A DNA stretch of 64,000 bases from Azospirillum thermophilum (GTDB lineage: Bacteria > Pseudomonadota > Alphaproteobacteria > Azospirillales > Azospirillaceae). The translations under genes and the position numbers were made by a program. The notes under the pieces are model-generated. The model was not told where the DNA came from, did not search any database, and saw only the letters and a list, made by a program, of their open reading frames with translations. Positions 1-11,732 of this stretch are shown here, piece by piece (position 1 is the stretch's first letter; every line of letters starts with the position of its first letter). The DNA is taken from contig NZ_CP029353.1 in NCBI RefSeq assembly GCF_003130795.1, positions 1,751,501 to 1,815,500 of the forward strand, written 5' to 3'.

Positions 1-2
1 TC

Positions 3-299
3 GCCGAGACCACCGACGACAAGCGGCTGCGCAAGGCCGAGCGCAAGCAGCGCCAGATCGACACCGCCCCGCACGCCTCGCCGCGGGCGAAGCTGGTCAA
101 GCTGGCCGACAAGGTGTCCAACCTGCGCTCCATGGCGGTCAGCCCGCCGGCCGACTGGCCGCTCAGCCGCAAGGTCGAGTATTTCGAGTGGGCGCACGCC
201 GTGGTGGCCGGGCTGCGCGGCACCAACGAGCGGCTGGAGGCGCTGTTCGACCGCGCCTATCACGACGGGCTCGCCGCACTGCGCGCCGAGAGCGTCTGA
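3..299 (+). CDS. HD-domain phosphohydrolase (MESH1/SpoT-like), C-terminal part
   Basis: Only the last 98 codons are in the window; the frame is open from base 3. The text resembles the C-terminal half of small stand-alone HD hydrolases of the RelA/SpoT-MESH1 type: a basic helix (KAERKQRQID), then a helix with AKLVKLADKVSNLR, where the LADK..N pattern is typical of the second metal/substrate helix of this family, then PPADWP and a C-terminal helical region. Family members hydrolyse (p)ppGpp or related nucleotides in the cytosol. The N-terminal HD metal ligands lie outside the window, so activity cannot be judged. It is followed by a 150-bp gap and ccoG on the same strand. Family assignment is from memory of the motif and is moderately sure. 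Confidence 0.6.
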   Translation, partial: AETTDDKRLRKAERKQRQIDTAPHASPRAKLVKLADKVSNLRSMAVSPPADWPLSRKVEYFEWAHAVVAGLRGTNERLEALFDRAYHDGLAALRAESV

Positions 300-452
300 C
301 CATGGAAATGAGCGTGGCCGGCGACCGCCGCCGTTGATCTACCTCACGGTGATTTCATCACGGAAGGCTTATGAAAGAGGGTCTAGGCTTGAAACCGCGT
401 CCCCGGGGGTCAAGGCACCGGGGACGGAGGCTTCCGGTGAAGGATGCGTGCC

Positions 453-2009
453 ATGTCCCTCTCCACCCACCCCGGCTCCACCCAGCCTGGCTCCACCCAG
501 CCTGGCTCCACTCGGCCCGGCCAGGCCCCGCTTCCTCATGGCACCGACCATGACGAGCCTGTCCGACACCTGTTCGTCAACCGGCCCAAGGTCTATCCGG
601 CCGACGTCCGCGGCACCTTCCGCCGGCTGAAGTGGGCGGTGCTGGTGCTGCTGCTGGCGGTGTACTACGTCACCCCCTGGATCCGCTGGGAGCGGGGGCC
701 GGGCATTCCGGACCAGGCGGTGCTGGTCGACATGGTGGGGCGCCGGGCCTACTTCTTCTGGATCGAGATCTGGCCGCAGGAGGTCTATTACCTGACCGGC
801 CTGCTGATCATCGGCGCCTTCGCCATCTTCTTCGCGACCACGATGTTCGGCCGCGTCTGGTGCGGCTATGCCTGCCCGCAGACGGTGTGGAGCGACCTGT
901 TCATGTGGGTCGAGCGCCGGATCGAGGGGGCGCGGACCGAGCGCATCCGCCTGGACAAGGCGCCCTGGACCCGCGCCAAGCTGGCGAAGAAGGTGCTGAA
1001 GCATGCGGTGTGGCTGGTCATCGCCCTGCTGACCGGCGGCGCCTGGATCTTCTATTTCAACGACGCGCCGACGCTGGTGGCAGACGCCCTGCGGGGCGAG
1101 GTCGGCAGCGGCGTGCTGCTGTTCACCGGCATCTTCGCCTTCACGACCTATTTCTTCGCCGGCTGGGCGCGCGAGCAGATCTGCATCTATGTCTGCCCCT
1201 GGCGCAGCTACCAGTCGGCCATGGTGGACGAGGACACCTTCCTCGTCACCTACGAGGACTGGCGGGGCGAGGGACGCGCGCCGCTGCGCAAGTCGCAGAG
1301 CTGGGAGGAGCGCAAGGCGGCCGGCCTCGGCGACTGCATCGACTGCAAGCTGTGCGTCCATGTCTGCCCGACCGGCACCGACATCCGCAAGGGCCAGCAG
1401 ATCTCCTGCATCGGCTGCGGCCTGTGCGTCGACGCCTGCAACGAGGTGATGGCCCAGATCGGCCGGCCCGGCGACCTGATCCAGTTCGACACCCAGTCCA
1501 ACCAGATCGCCAAGATCGAGGGGACCGCCGCCCGCGTGCGGCTGGTGCGGCCGCGCACCATCCTCTATTCGCTGATCATGCTGACGGTGGCCGGGCTGAT
1601 GGCGACCGCGCTGGTGCTGCGTCCCACCCTGGACGTCAGCGTGCTGCGCGACCGCGCCCCGCTGTTCGTCACGCTGAGCGGCGGCGACGTGCAGAACGCC
1701 TACACCGTCAAGATCCTGAACAAGACCCACGGCAACCGCAGCTACGAGGTGACGGTGGAAGGCCTGCCGGGCGTCCGCCTTTCGGTCGCCGGCGCCGCGG
1801 AGGGCTCCGCCGGCACCGCTGCCGGAACTCCCGGCGGAAACGACCGGTTGACGCTGGACGCGGCCCCCGATTCGGTAGCAACCTACCGCGTCTTCGCCCG
1901 CCAGCCGGCGGACCGCGTGAAGCCGGGATCGGTCGACGTGACGGTGGTCGCCAGGGATCTGACGACCGGTGAGATCGGGCGGCACAGAAGCGTGTTCATC
2001 GCGCCCTGA
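453..2009 (+). CDS. ccoG: Cytochrome c oxidase accessory protein CcoG (FixG/RdxA)
   Basis: A 518-aa membrane ferredoxin-like protein needed for assembly or copper handling of cbb3 oxidase. Visible features: a first membrane segment near residues 35-55, more hydrophobic segments around 90-115, 185-205 and 225-245, the GYACPQTVWSD and YVCPWRSYQSAM signatures, two CxxCxxC(x)nCP clusters at about 295-330 (DCIDCKLCVHVCP and SCIGCGLCVDAC) that would hold two [4Fe-4S] clusters, one further membrane segment near 375, and a C-terminal Ig-like FixG domain. I prefer ATG 453 because AAGGA lies 8 bp upstream; ATG 444 is an in-frame alternative. The N-terminus contains four 15-bp repeats giving a Ser-Thr-Gln-Pro-Gly pattern, unusual for this family. 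No ccoNOPQ or ccoHIS genes are seen next to it. Confidence 0.93.
   Translation: MSLSTHPGSTQPGSTQPGSTRPGQAPLPHGTDHDEPVRHLFVNRPKVYPADVRGTFRRLKWAVLVLLLAVYYVTPWIRWERGPGIPDQAVLVDMVGRRAYFFWIEIWPQEVYYLTGLLIIGAFAIFFATTMFGRVWCGYACPQTVWSDLFMWVERRIEGARTERIRLDKAPWTRAKLAKKVLKHAVWLVIALLTGGAWIFYFNDAPTLVADALRGEVGSGVLLFTGIFAFTTYFFAGWAREQICIYVCPWRSYQSAMVDEDTFLVTYEDWRGEGRAPLRKSQSWEERKAAGLGDCIDCKLCVHVCPTGTDIRKGQQISCIGCGLCVDACNEVMAQIGRPGDLIQFDTQSNQIAKIEGTAARVRLVRPRTILYSLIMLTVAGLMATALVLRPTLDVSVLRDRAPLFVTLSGGDVQNAYTVKILNKTHGNRSYEVTVEGLPGVRLSVAGAAEGSAGTAAGTPGGNDRLTLDAAPDSVATYRVFARQPADRVKPGSVDVTVVARDLTTGEIGRHRSVFIAP
461..520 (+). repeat. Four tandem 15-bp units inside the 5' end of ccoG
   Basis: Units at 461-475, 476-490, 491-505 and 506-520. 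The middle two are identical and the outer two differ at two or three bases. The reading frame is kept, so each unit adds five residues (S-T-x-P-G). Copy number could vary between strains without breaking the gene. Confidence 0.9.
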
Positions 2010-2130
2010 CCGTCCGAGGCGGGCGGCGCCCTCGCCCGTGGGCGCCGCCCGCTGGAGGTCCCGCCGGAGGATCCTGGAAGCGGTCCGGGGCGCCACCGCT
2101 CAAGGCGCCCTTCTTTTCAAGACCCCAGGT

Positions 2131-3092
2131 TCAAGACCCCAAGGCGCCGGCCAGCGTCTCGGGATCCACGTTGCGGCCGGACAGCACCGCCACCGTGCGG
2201 CCGGCCGCCGGAACCCTGCCCGACAGGATGCCGGCCACCGCCGCGGCCCCCGCCCCTTCCGCCACCACGCCGAAGGACCCGTGCAGCGCCCGCATGGCGG
2301 CGGCGATCTCCGCCTCCTCCACCTCGACCACCGCGTCGACCAGCCGGGCCACCACCTGCTGCGGCAGCTTGCCCAGGGCCTCGACGTTGATGCCGTCGGC
2401 CAGCGTCCGTCCGCCGCGCCGGGCCAGCCGGACGCCGACCACGCGGGCGCCGGGCTTCACCGCCTTCACCGCCGCGGCAACCCCGGCCAGCAGCCCGCCG
2501 CCGCCGACCGGCACGACCACCGTATCGACGTCCGGCCGGTCCTCCAGCAGCTCCAGCCCGACCGTGCCCTGCCCGGCGATCACGTCGGGGTCGTCATAGG
2601 GATGGACGAAGGTGAGGTGGCGCGCCGCCGCCAGCTCCAGCGCCGTCGCCTTCGCCTCGCCGACGGTCGAGCCGGCCAGCACCACCTCGGCGCCCAGCGC
2701 CGCCGTCCGCTCCACCTTGCAGCGGGGGCCGTCTGCGGCATCACGATGGTCGCCCGGACCCCCAGCCGCCGGGCGTGCAGCGCCACCCCCTGGGCATGGT
2801 TGCCCGCCGACATGGCGACCACCCCGGCGCGGCGTTCCGGCGCCGTCAGCCGCAGCAGGCGGTTGAGCGCCCCGCGCTCCTTGAAGGCGCCGGTCGCCTG
2901 GAAGGTCTCGGCCTTCAGCCAGAGATGCCGGCCCAGCGTCGCCGCCCGGAGCAGCGGCGTGCGGACGAGTTGGCCGGAGAGCCGCTCCGCCGCGTCCTCG
3001 ATGGCGCTCAGCGGCAGCCAGTCGGGAAGGCGGGAAGCGGAACGGGGACGGACACAGAGCGGGCGCGCGGCATCGGCATGCGCGGTGAACAT
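2131..3092 (-). CDS. Threonine/serine dehydratase (PLP fold type II), frame broken by one base
   Basis: The N-terminal part (start ATG 3092) and the C-terminal part lie in different minus-strand frames that join at the G5 run 2724-2728; adding one base gives a continuous 320-aa protein reading ..MPQTAPRCKVERT... Landmarks: the PLP lysine in TGAFKERG (about K71), SAGNHAQGVA, and the Gly-rich phosphate loop VPVGGGGLLAG. No C-terminal ACT domain follows, so it resembles the short catabolic threonine/serine dehydratases (or serine racemase-like enzymes) that deaminate Thr/Ser to 2-oxo acids, rather than allosteric biosynthetic IlvA. Residue-level matching continues across the break, which argues for a base-calling error in a homopolymer, not decay. 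It lies alone between ccoG (convergent) and the MoxR gene. Confidence 0.82.
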
Positions 3093-3477
3093 CGCGGGGA
3101 ATCCTCGGCGGGAAGGGCGGAATGCGGGGAAGGAATGGGCGTGCCCGGTCCGTCTCAACGGACCGGGGAGCTAATTCGCGCCGGGCCACGCATTCGCCCG
3201 CCGGGGACGCGCGCCGCCGACAGGGGCGGCACGGCCGGACAAGACGAGGTCTTCTGGAGCAGAGTCTTCTGGAAAGGAACCGGAGTCAGGGTCCCGGTAC
3301 ACCCGCTGTGCAGCGACATCGCCACACGCTCCCATCATCATCGAACACGAACGCGGCAACTGTCCGGCGCTGTCAGAGCGCCGGGCCGGTAATTCGCATT
3401 CGCATGAGACGGGAATCGGTCATGACTCCTGCTTAACCCCCGCGCGACGGAGGTCAAGCCCGCCGTCACGCCCGCGT
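3093..3477. other. Intergenic region upstream of the dehydratase, no gene seen
   Basis: This 385-bp stretch separates the end of the moxR-like gene from the start of the dehydratase, both on the minus strand. Short open frames exist but none has recognisable protein text. A 10-bp direct repeat (gtcttctgga at 3249 and 3264) is the only structure noticed. In many genomes a VWA-domain (CoxE-like) gene follows this kind of MoxR gene; it is absent here. Confidence 0.6.
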
Positions 3478-4323
3478 TCACCGCCCCTCGCGCCGGGCGA
3501 GGAAGGCCAGCCGTTCCAGGAGGTGGACGTCCTGCTCGTTCTTCAGCAGGGCGCCGCACAGCGGCGGGATCACCTTGCGGCTGTCCTTGCTGCGCAGCGT
3601 CTCCGGATCGACGTCCTCCACCATCAGCAGCTTGATCCAGTCGAGCAGTTCGGAGGTCGAGGGCTTCTTCTTCAGGCCCGGCACCTCGCGCAGCTCGTAG
3701 AAGACGTTCATCGCCTCGCGCAGCAGCGCCGCCTTCAGGCCGGGATGATGGACCTCGACGATGCGCTCCATCGTCTCGCGGTCGGGGAAGCGGATGTAAT
3801 GGAAGAAGCAGCGGCGCAGGAAGGCGTCCGGCAGCTCCTTCTCGTTGTTGGAGGTGATGACGACGATCGGGCGCTTCTTCGCCTTGATGGTCTGGCGCGT
3901 CTCGTAGACGTGGAACTCCATGCGGTCGAGCTCCAGCAGCAGGTCGTTGGGGAACTCGATGTCCGCCTTGTCGATCTCGTCGATCAGCAGGACCGGCGGC
4001 TCCTCCGCCTCGAAGGCCTCCCACAGCTTGCCGCGCAGGATGTAGTTGGAGACGTCCCGCACCCGCTCGTCGCCGAGCTGGCTGTCGCGCAGCCGGCTGA
4101 CCGCGTCGTACTCGTAGAGGCCCTGCTGCGCCTTGGTGGTCGACTTCACGTGCCAGGCGAGCAGCGGCTTGTCCAGCGCCCGCGCGATCTCCTGCGCCAG
4201 CACCGTCTTGCCGGTGCCCGGCTCCCCCTTCACCAGAAGCGGACGGCCGAGCGTGATCGCGGCGTTGACCGCCACCATCAGATCCTCGGTGGCAACGTAG
4301 CTGTCGGTCCCGGTAAAGCGCAT
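3478..4323 (-). CDS. MoxR-family AAA+ ATPase
   Basis: A 281-aa single-domain AAA+ protein. Walker A is GEPGTGKT near residue 36, Walker B is VLLIDEIDKAD near 100, sensor 1 is VITSNNEKELPDAFLRRC near 145, followed by FHYIRFP and a C-terminal lid helix bundle. ATG 4323 gives MRFTGTDSYVATEDL, the usual start for the family. MoxR ATPases act as chaperones that mature metal-cofactor or membrane enzyme complexes, normally with a VWA-domain partner. No such partner gene lies downstream here, so the client is unknown. It is transcribed away from the chemoreceptor at 4651, sharing a 327-bp divergent region. Confidence 0.9.
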   Translation of the reverse strand: MRFTGTDSYVATEDLMVAVNAAITLGRPLLVKGEPGTGKTVLAQEIARALDKPLLAWHVKSTTKAQQGLYEYDAVSRLRDSQLGDERVRDVSNYILRGKLWEAFEAEEPPVLLIDEIDKADIEFPNDLLLELDRMEFHVYETRQTIKAKKRPIVVITSNNEKELPDAFLRRCFFHYIRFPDRETMERIVEVHHPGLKAALLREAMNVFYELREVPGLKKKPSTSELLDWIKLLMVEDVDPETLRSKDSRKVIPPLCGALLKNEQDVHLLERLAFLARREGR

Positions 4324-4650
4324 GGAATGCCCCTGTCTGCAGCATCGGCGAGCCTGAGCGCCCATAGTTGGAGCGATTCCCGGGCGGAGGCAAGGGGCAG
4401 GGCCCCGGGCGATGGACGGGCAGAGCCCGCGGTCCGCTGCACGGCCGGCGGGTGCGGCAGCTTCTCCGTTAACGAGGTATTACACATATGGTAGTATTCA
4501 CAAACGCAGGGTTCGAGCATGCCGTCCGGCGGACTCATCCGTTCGGCGGGGACCCTGGCCGATGGTTTGCGCCGCGTGCACCCCCTCCCCCGCACCGTCG
4601 GACGGTCCGGGGCCGCAATTCCTTTTTCTCGACCGGTTCGGAGCGTACCC
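4324..4650. other. Divergent promoter region between moxR-like gene and chemoreceptor
   Basis: A 327-bp gene-free stretch serving both the minus-strand MoxR gene and the plus-strand chemoreceptor. It contains one AT-richer patch around 4480-4505 in otherwise GC-rich DNA, which is where promoters would be expected. I could not identify a clear -35/-10 pair or a sigma54 site. Confidence 0.5.
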
Positions 4651-6714
4651 ATGGGACTGCTGCAAAGGCTTCTGTCGAATATCCGGGTCAGCCGCCGGCT
4701 GTTCCTGGGCTTTGCCTTCCCTGCCCTGATCAGCCTCCTCCTCGTCGGGACGATCGCCCGGCAGAACTACCTTGCGGCCGACCGCAGCAACGATCTGCTG
4801 CAGGTCGCCGAACTGGGAGAGCGTCTGGCCGCCGCCGTGCACGAGTTGCAGAAGGAACGCGGCCTCAGCTCCGTCTTCCTCTCGGGCAAGGGGGCGGAGG
4901 CCGACCGCGCCACGCTGGAGAAGCAGCGCACGCTGTCCGACAAGGAGGTGGCCGCCGCCGGCGCGCAGATCGCCGCGGTCATGGCCCTCGATCCCGAGGA
5001 GGCCGGCCGCTTCCGCGCCGCGCAGGAGGCGCTGTCCGGCCTGCCGGCGCTGCGCGCCCGCGTGTCGGCCCAGCAGGTGGACGGCCCCGGCGCCATCGCC
5101 GCCTACTCGCAGCTCATCGGCGGCATGCTCAGCACGGCCAGCCAGCTTCCGGCGCTCGCCGACCACCCGCGGCAGGTCGCCACGGCCACCGTCCTCGTCA
5201 CCCTGTCGGAGCTGAAGGAGCGGGCCGGGCAGATGCGGGCGACGGCGGCCGGCGGCTTCCGTGCCGGCGCCTTCGATCCGGCGCGCCATGCCAGCCTGCT
5301 GCGCCTGACCGGCGAGGCGGCGGTCCTGCGCACCCGCCTCGCCTGGATCATGACGCCGGACCAGGCCGCCCGCTTCGCCGGCGTGGCGCAGGACGAGCGT
5401 GCCCGCACGGTCGACCGCATGCTGGAGGTCGCGGTGCAGGCCGGCTACGGCGGACCGCTGCAGGGCATCGCCGCCGGCCAGTGGTTCGACGCCTCGACCG
5501 CCTACATCGACCTGCTGCGGGCGGTCGAGCAGGACTTCGCCCGCGACCTGCTGGCGCTGGCCCGGCAGAGCCACGACGCCGCCGCCCGCACGCTGGCGGT
5601 CACCGCGGTGCTGGCGGTGGTGCTGGCGGCCGGGGGCATCCTGGTCCTTCTGGTCATCGGCCACAGCATCACCAACCCGGTCAACGCGCTGAACGCCGAC
5701 ATGAAGCGCATCGCCCGCGGCGAGCGCGACTTCGTCGTCTCCCACGCCGACGCCACCGACGAGCTGGGCGACATGGCCCGCGCGCTCGACCGCTTCCGCC
5801 TGGATCTGGCGGAGGCCGACCGCCTCGCCGCCGCCCACGAGCGCGAGCAGGCGGCGAAGGTCCAGCGCGCCGCCGCGCTGGAGAAGATGATCGGCGACTT
5901 CGACCGGGCGATCGCCGAAACGCTGGCCGCCGTCGTCGAATCCACCGGCCAGCTCAACAACTCCGCCAAGTCGATGGAGTCGGTGGCGGACGAGACCAAG
6001 CGCATGGCCACCATCACCTCGGCCGCGGCGGAACAGACGGCGGTGAACGTGCAGACGGTGGCCTCGGCCGCCGACGAGATGACCGCCTCGATCCAGGAGA
6101 TCTCGCGGCAGGTCTCGCGCTCCTCCGCCATCGCCGGACAGGCCGTCACGGAAGCGGAACAGACCAACGGCACCGTGCTGGCGCTGGCGGAGACCGCGGC
6201 GCGCATCGGCGACGTCGTCCACCTGATCCGCGACATCGCCGCCCAGACCAACCTGCTGGCGCTGAACGCCACCATCGAGGCGGCCCGCGCCGGCGAGGCC
6301 GGCAAGGGGTTCGCCGTGGTGGCGAACGAAGTGAAGAGCCTCGCCAACCAGACCGCCAAGGCGACGGTGGACATCACCGACCAGATCGAGGCGATGCAGA
6401 TGGCGACGGAGGGCACCGTATCGGCCATCCGCTCCATCGCCACCACCATCGGCAGCATGTCGGAGATCTCCGCCACCATCGCCGCCGCGATCGAGGAGCA
6501 GAGTGCCACCACGCTGGAGATCGGCCGCAACGTCCAGCAGGCCGCGGTCGGCACGCAGGAGGTGTCGAGCAGCGTCGGGCAGGTCACCCAGGCCGCCGCC
6601 GCGGTCGACGGCGCCGCGGTCGCGGTGAAGACCGTCGCGGTGGACCTGACCAGCCGCGCCGACCGCCTGCGCCACGAGATCGAGCAGTTCCTGGAGCAGA
6701 TGCGGGCGGCCTGA
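4651..6714 (+). CDS. Methyl-accepting chemotaxis protein with periplasmic NIT sensor domain
   Basis: A 687-aa chemoreceptor. TM1 is near residues 12-33, then a long periplasmic region starting with [17 protein letters not shown], the hallmark of the NIT (nitrate/nitrite-sensing) domain, TM2 near 310-335, a HAMP linker with [21 protein letters not shown], and the cytoplasmic signalling domain with the hairpin tip [20 protein letters not shown] near 530-550. ATG 4651 has GGAG 7 bp upstream and begins MGLLQRLL; in-frame upstream starts (from 4519) give unconvincing text. NIT domains elsewhere bind nitrate or nitrite; the ligand here is an inference. No che genes lie next to it, so it is an orphan receptor feeding a pathway coded elsewhere. 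Confidence 0.92.
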   Translation: MGLLQRLLSNIRVSRRLFLGFAFPALISLLLVGTIARQNYLAADRSNDLLQVAELGERLAAAVHELQKERGLSSVFLSGKGAEADRATLEKQRTLSDKEVAAAGAQIAAVMALDPEEAGRFRAAQEALSGLPALRARVSAQQVDGPGAIAAYSQLIGGMLSTASQLPALADHPRQVATATVLVTLSELKERAGQMRATAAGGFRAGAFDPARHASLLRLTGEAAVLRTRLAWIMTPDQAARFAGVAQDERARTVDRMLEVAVQAGYGGPLQGIAAGQWFDASTAYIDLLRAVEQDFARDLLALARQSHDAAARTLAVTAVLAVVLAAGGILVLLVIGHSITNPVNALNADMKRIARGERDFVVSHADATDELGDMARALDRFRLDLAEADRLAAAHEREQAAKVQRAAALEKMIGDFDRAIAETLAAVVESTGQLNNSAKSMESVADETKRMATITSAAAEQTAVNVQTVASAADEMTASIQEISRQVSRSSAIAGQAVTEAEQTNGTVLALAETAARIGDVVHLIRDIAAQTNLLALNATIEAARAGEAGKGFAVVANEVKSLANQTAKATVDITDQIEAMQMATEGTVSAIRSIATTIGSMSEISATIAAAIEEQSATTLEIGRNVQQAAVGTQEVSSSVGQVTQAAAAVDGAAVAVKTVAVDLTSRADRLRHEIEQFLEQMRAA

Positions 6715-6808
6715 GGACGCCGCTCCGGCTGCGGAGGCGCCGCCCGGCACCCGCGCCATACGTTCGCATGTTGAAAGTCATGCCGCGTCGGTTGTAGAAC
6801 CTTTCGGC

Positions 6809-8002
6809 ATGACACAACCGCGCCGCCCTCTCTCCGACGCCGAACGGCTCGACTGGCTCCGACTCATTCGTACGGAAAATGTCGGGCCGATCACCTTCCA
6901 CCGGCTGCTCGACCAGTTCGGCACCGTGCGGGCGGCGCTCGACGCCCTGCCGGAGCTGGCGCGGCGCGGCGGCCGGACCAAGCCGCTGCGCATCGCGACC
7001 AGGGCCGAGGCGGAGCGGGAGATGGAGGCGAACCGGCGCGTCGGCGCCCGCCTGATCTGCGCCTGCGAGCCGGACTATCCCGAACCGCTGGCCGCGGTGG
7101 ACGATGCGCCGCCGGTCGTCTCCGTCCTCGGCCACGCCCATCTGCTGAAACGGCGCTGCGTCGCCATGGTCGGGGCGCGCAACGCGTCCCTCCCCGGCAA
7201 GAAGTTCGCGGAGCGGCTGGCGCGGGAGCTGGCGGAGGCCGGGCTGGTGGTGGTCTCCGGCCTTGCCCGCGGGATCGACACCGCCGCCCATACCGGAGCC
7301 CTGGCCGGCGCCCTGGCCGGCGGAACCGCCGCCGTGCTGGCCGGCGGAATCGACGTGGTCTATCCGCCGGAGAACGAGGCGCTCTACCGCGACATCGTGG
7401 CGCAGGGCGCCGTCGTGGCCGAATGCCCCGTCGGGACGCAGCCGCAGGCCCGCCACTTCCCGCGGCGCAACCGGGTCATCTCCGGCCTGTCGCTCGGCGT
7501 CCTGGTGGTGGAGGCGGCGATGCGCTCCGGCTCGCTGATCACCGCCCGGATGGCGCTGGAGCAGGGGCGCGAGGTGATGGCGGTGCCCGGCTCGCCGCTC
7601 GACCCGCGCTGCCAGGGGACCAACAACCTGCTGCGGCAGGGGGCGGTGCTGGTGGAGGGGGCGGACGACGTGCTGCGCGCGCTGGAAACCCTGCGCCCGC
7701 TCCGCATGGAGGAGCGCCAGCGCGACCTGTTCGGCGCCTCGCCGGCCACTGCGGGAGGGACCGGGCGAGGGACCGGAAACGGGACCGGAAACGGGGCCGC
7801 CGGACCCGCCGTCACGGACGAGGCCGAGCTTGCGCGGGCGCGCGCCGTGGTTTTGGAAAACCTCAGCCCGACTCCCGTCACCATTGACGAACTGGTCCGC
7901 GGGTGCCAATTGTCCGCACCGGTGGTGTTGACCGTGGTACTGGAACTTGAGCTTGCCGGCCGAGTCCAGCGTCAGCCAGGAAATCAGGTCAGCCTGTCCT
8001 GA
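6809..8002 (+). CDS. dprA: DNA-processing protein DprA/Smf
   Basis: A 397-aa protein with an N-terminal SAM-like helical region (LRLIRTENVGPITFHRLLDQFG), the central Rossmann-like single-stranded DNA-binding fold with MVGARNAS and VVSGLARGIDTAAH near residues 125-160, GGIDVVYPPEN, FPRRNRVISGLS, and a C-terminal winged-helix DML1-like domain (NLSPTPVTIDELVRGCQLS). DprA loads RecA on incoming single-stranded DNA in natural transformation and is conserved in non-competent bacteria too. A Gly/Thr-rich linker near 310-330 (GGTGRGTGNGTGNG) is low complexity. It ends 68 bp before topA, same strand, in the usual alphaproteobacterial order dprA-topA. Confidence 0.93.
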   Translation: MTQPRRPLSDAERLDWLRLIRTENVGPITFHRLLDQFGTVRAALDALPELARRGGRTKPLRIATRAEAEREMEANRRVGARLICACEPDYPEPLAAVDDAPPVVSVLGHAHLLKRRCVAMVGARNASLPGKKFAERLARELAEAGLVVVSGLARGIDTAAHTGALAGALAGGTAAVLAGGIDVVYPPENEALYRDIVAQGAVVAECPVGTQPQARHFPRRNRVISGLSLGVLVVEAAMRSGSLITARMALEQGREVMAVPGSPLDPRCQGTNNLLRQGAVLVEGADDVLRALETLRPLRMEERQRDLFGASPATAGGTGRGTGNGTGNGAAGPAVTDEAELARARAVVLENLSPTPVTIDELVRGCQLSAPVVLTVVLELELAGRVQRQPGNQVSLS

Positions 8003-8070
8003 CCCCCCTGGCCTGACCACGGCCTTTGCACCGCCCGGTATCGGTAAGGCACACGCGAAGGGCCGGTCAC

Positions 8071-10882
<2,812 letters not shown>

Positions 10883-10886
<4 letters not shown>

Positions 10887-11593
10887 CGGACCCAGCGCAT
10901 CACGCCGCCTGCGAAGGGGGTCCAGGCGCCGACGGCCACACCGGCGGCGCGCAGCCCCCTGCCCGTCCACTCGTTGCAGGTCAGGATCGGGCTGTACTGC
11001 CCGACCGCCTCGAAAAACAGGTCGGTCGGGCCGTAACCGCTGCCCGGCAACGGCATCACCGCCCCGTCGCCGGTCCGGCGGAAGCTGCCCCGCACATGAT
11101 CGACCAACGCCCGGTAGCGCTCCTCCCCCAGCAGGAGCCGACCGCAGTCCGGGCTGCCGGCCGGGCTCCGCAGGGCGGTGACGTGCATCACGCTCGGCCC
11201 GCCGCCGACCAGGGCCGACAATGCCGTCGCCGGGCTGAGGTCGCTCCAGCGCCGGGTCTGCAGGTAGAAGGCGCGGTCGCCCCAGCCGAAGGCGAAATGG
11301 GTCACCCAGCGCTCGGTCGCCGGAAAGGGGCCGGCTGCCAGCTCCTCCACCCAGTCCATCGCCGGGGTCACGGCCGGCAGCACGAGGTCGGTGTGGACAC
11401 CGTTGCCGCAGACGAACATCTCCACCGATTCGGCGGTCGCCGCGTCACTGCCGCCGCCCGCCGCCATGCCGCCCACCGCCGTGCCACCCATCGCCGTGCC
11501 GCCCGCCGGCCAGCGCGCCAGCAGCAGGGCGGCCAGCAGGTAGCCGGCGGCCACGGCCACCGGCAGCATCGGCAGAACACGAACCAGCCTCAT
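10883..11593 (-). CDS. DUF2459 family membrane-anchored protein (TIGR02117-like)
   Basis: A 236-aa protein beginning with a signal anchor (RVLPMLPVAVAAGYLLAALLLA). Its mature part carries the family text: VCGNGVHTDLVLP, WVTHFAFGWGDRAFYLQTRRWSDL, FRRTGDGAVMPLPGSGYG and QYSPILTCNEWTGRGLRAAG. The family is uncharacterised; conserved His and Cys residues suggest a papain-like NlpC/P60-type fold, but that is inference. ATG 11593 has a strong GGGGAGGGG just upstream; ATG 11617 is possible. A Gly/Ala/Met repeat (GGTAMGGTAVGGMAAGG) follows the anchor. Its TAG stop overlaps the TAA stop of topA in CTAA. Confidence 0.8.
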
Positions 11594-11732
11594 CGCCCCT
11601 CCCCGGATCGAGCGCATGCTTCTCGCCGGCCTTTGTGGCAGGGGTGCGGCGCCGGGGGTGCAACGACCCGGTTGGATTTCCCGGCGGCAGGGCTTACTTA
11701 ACGCGCCTGATCCAGACGAAGCGCGGTCCTTT

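Noticed and set aside
369..2096. A 575-codon minus-strand open frame over ccoG
   Set aside because: ccoG has clear ferredoxin and membrane text on the plus strand; the antisense frame is a GC-bias shadow.
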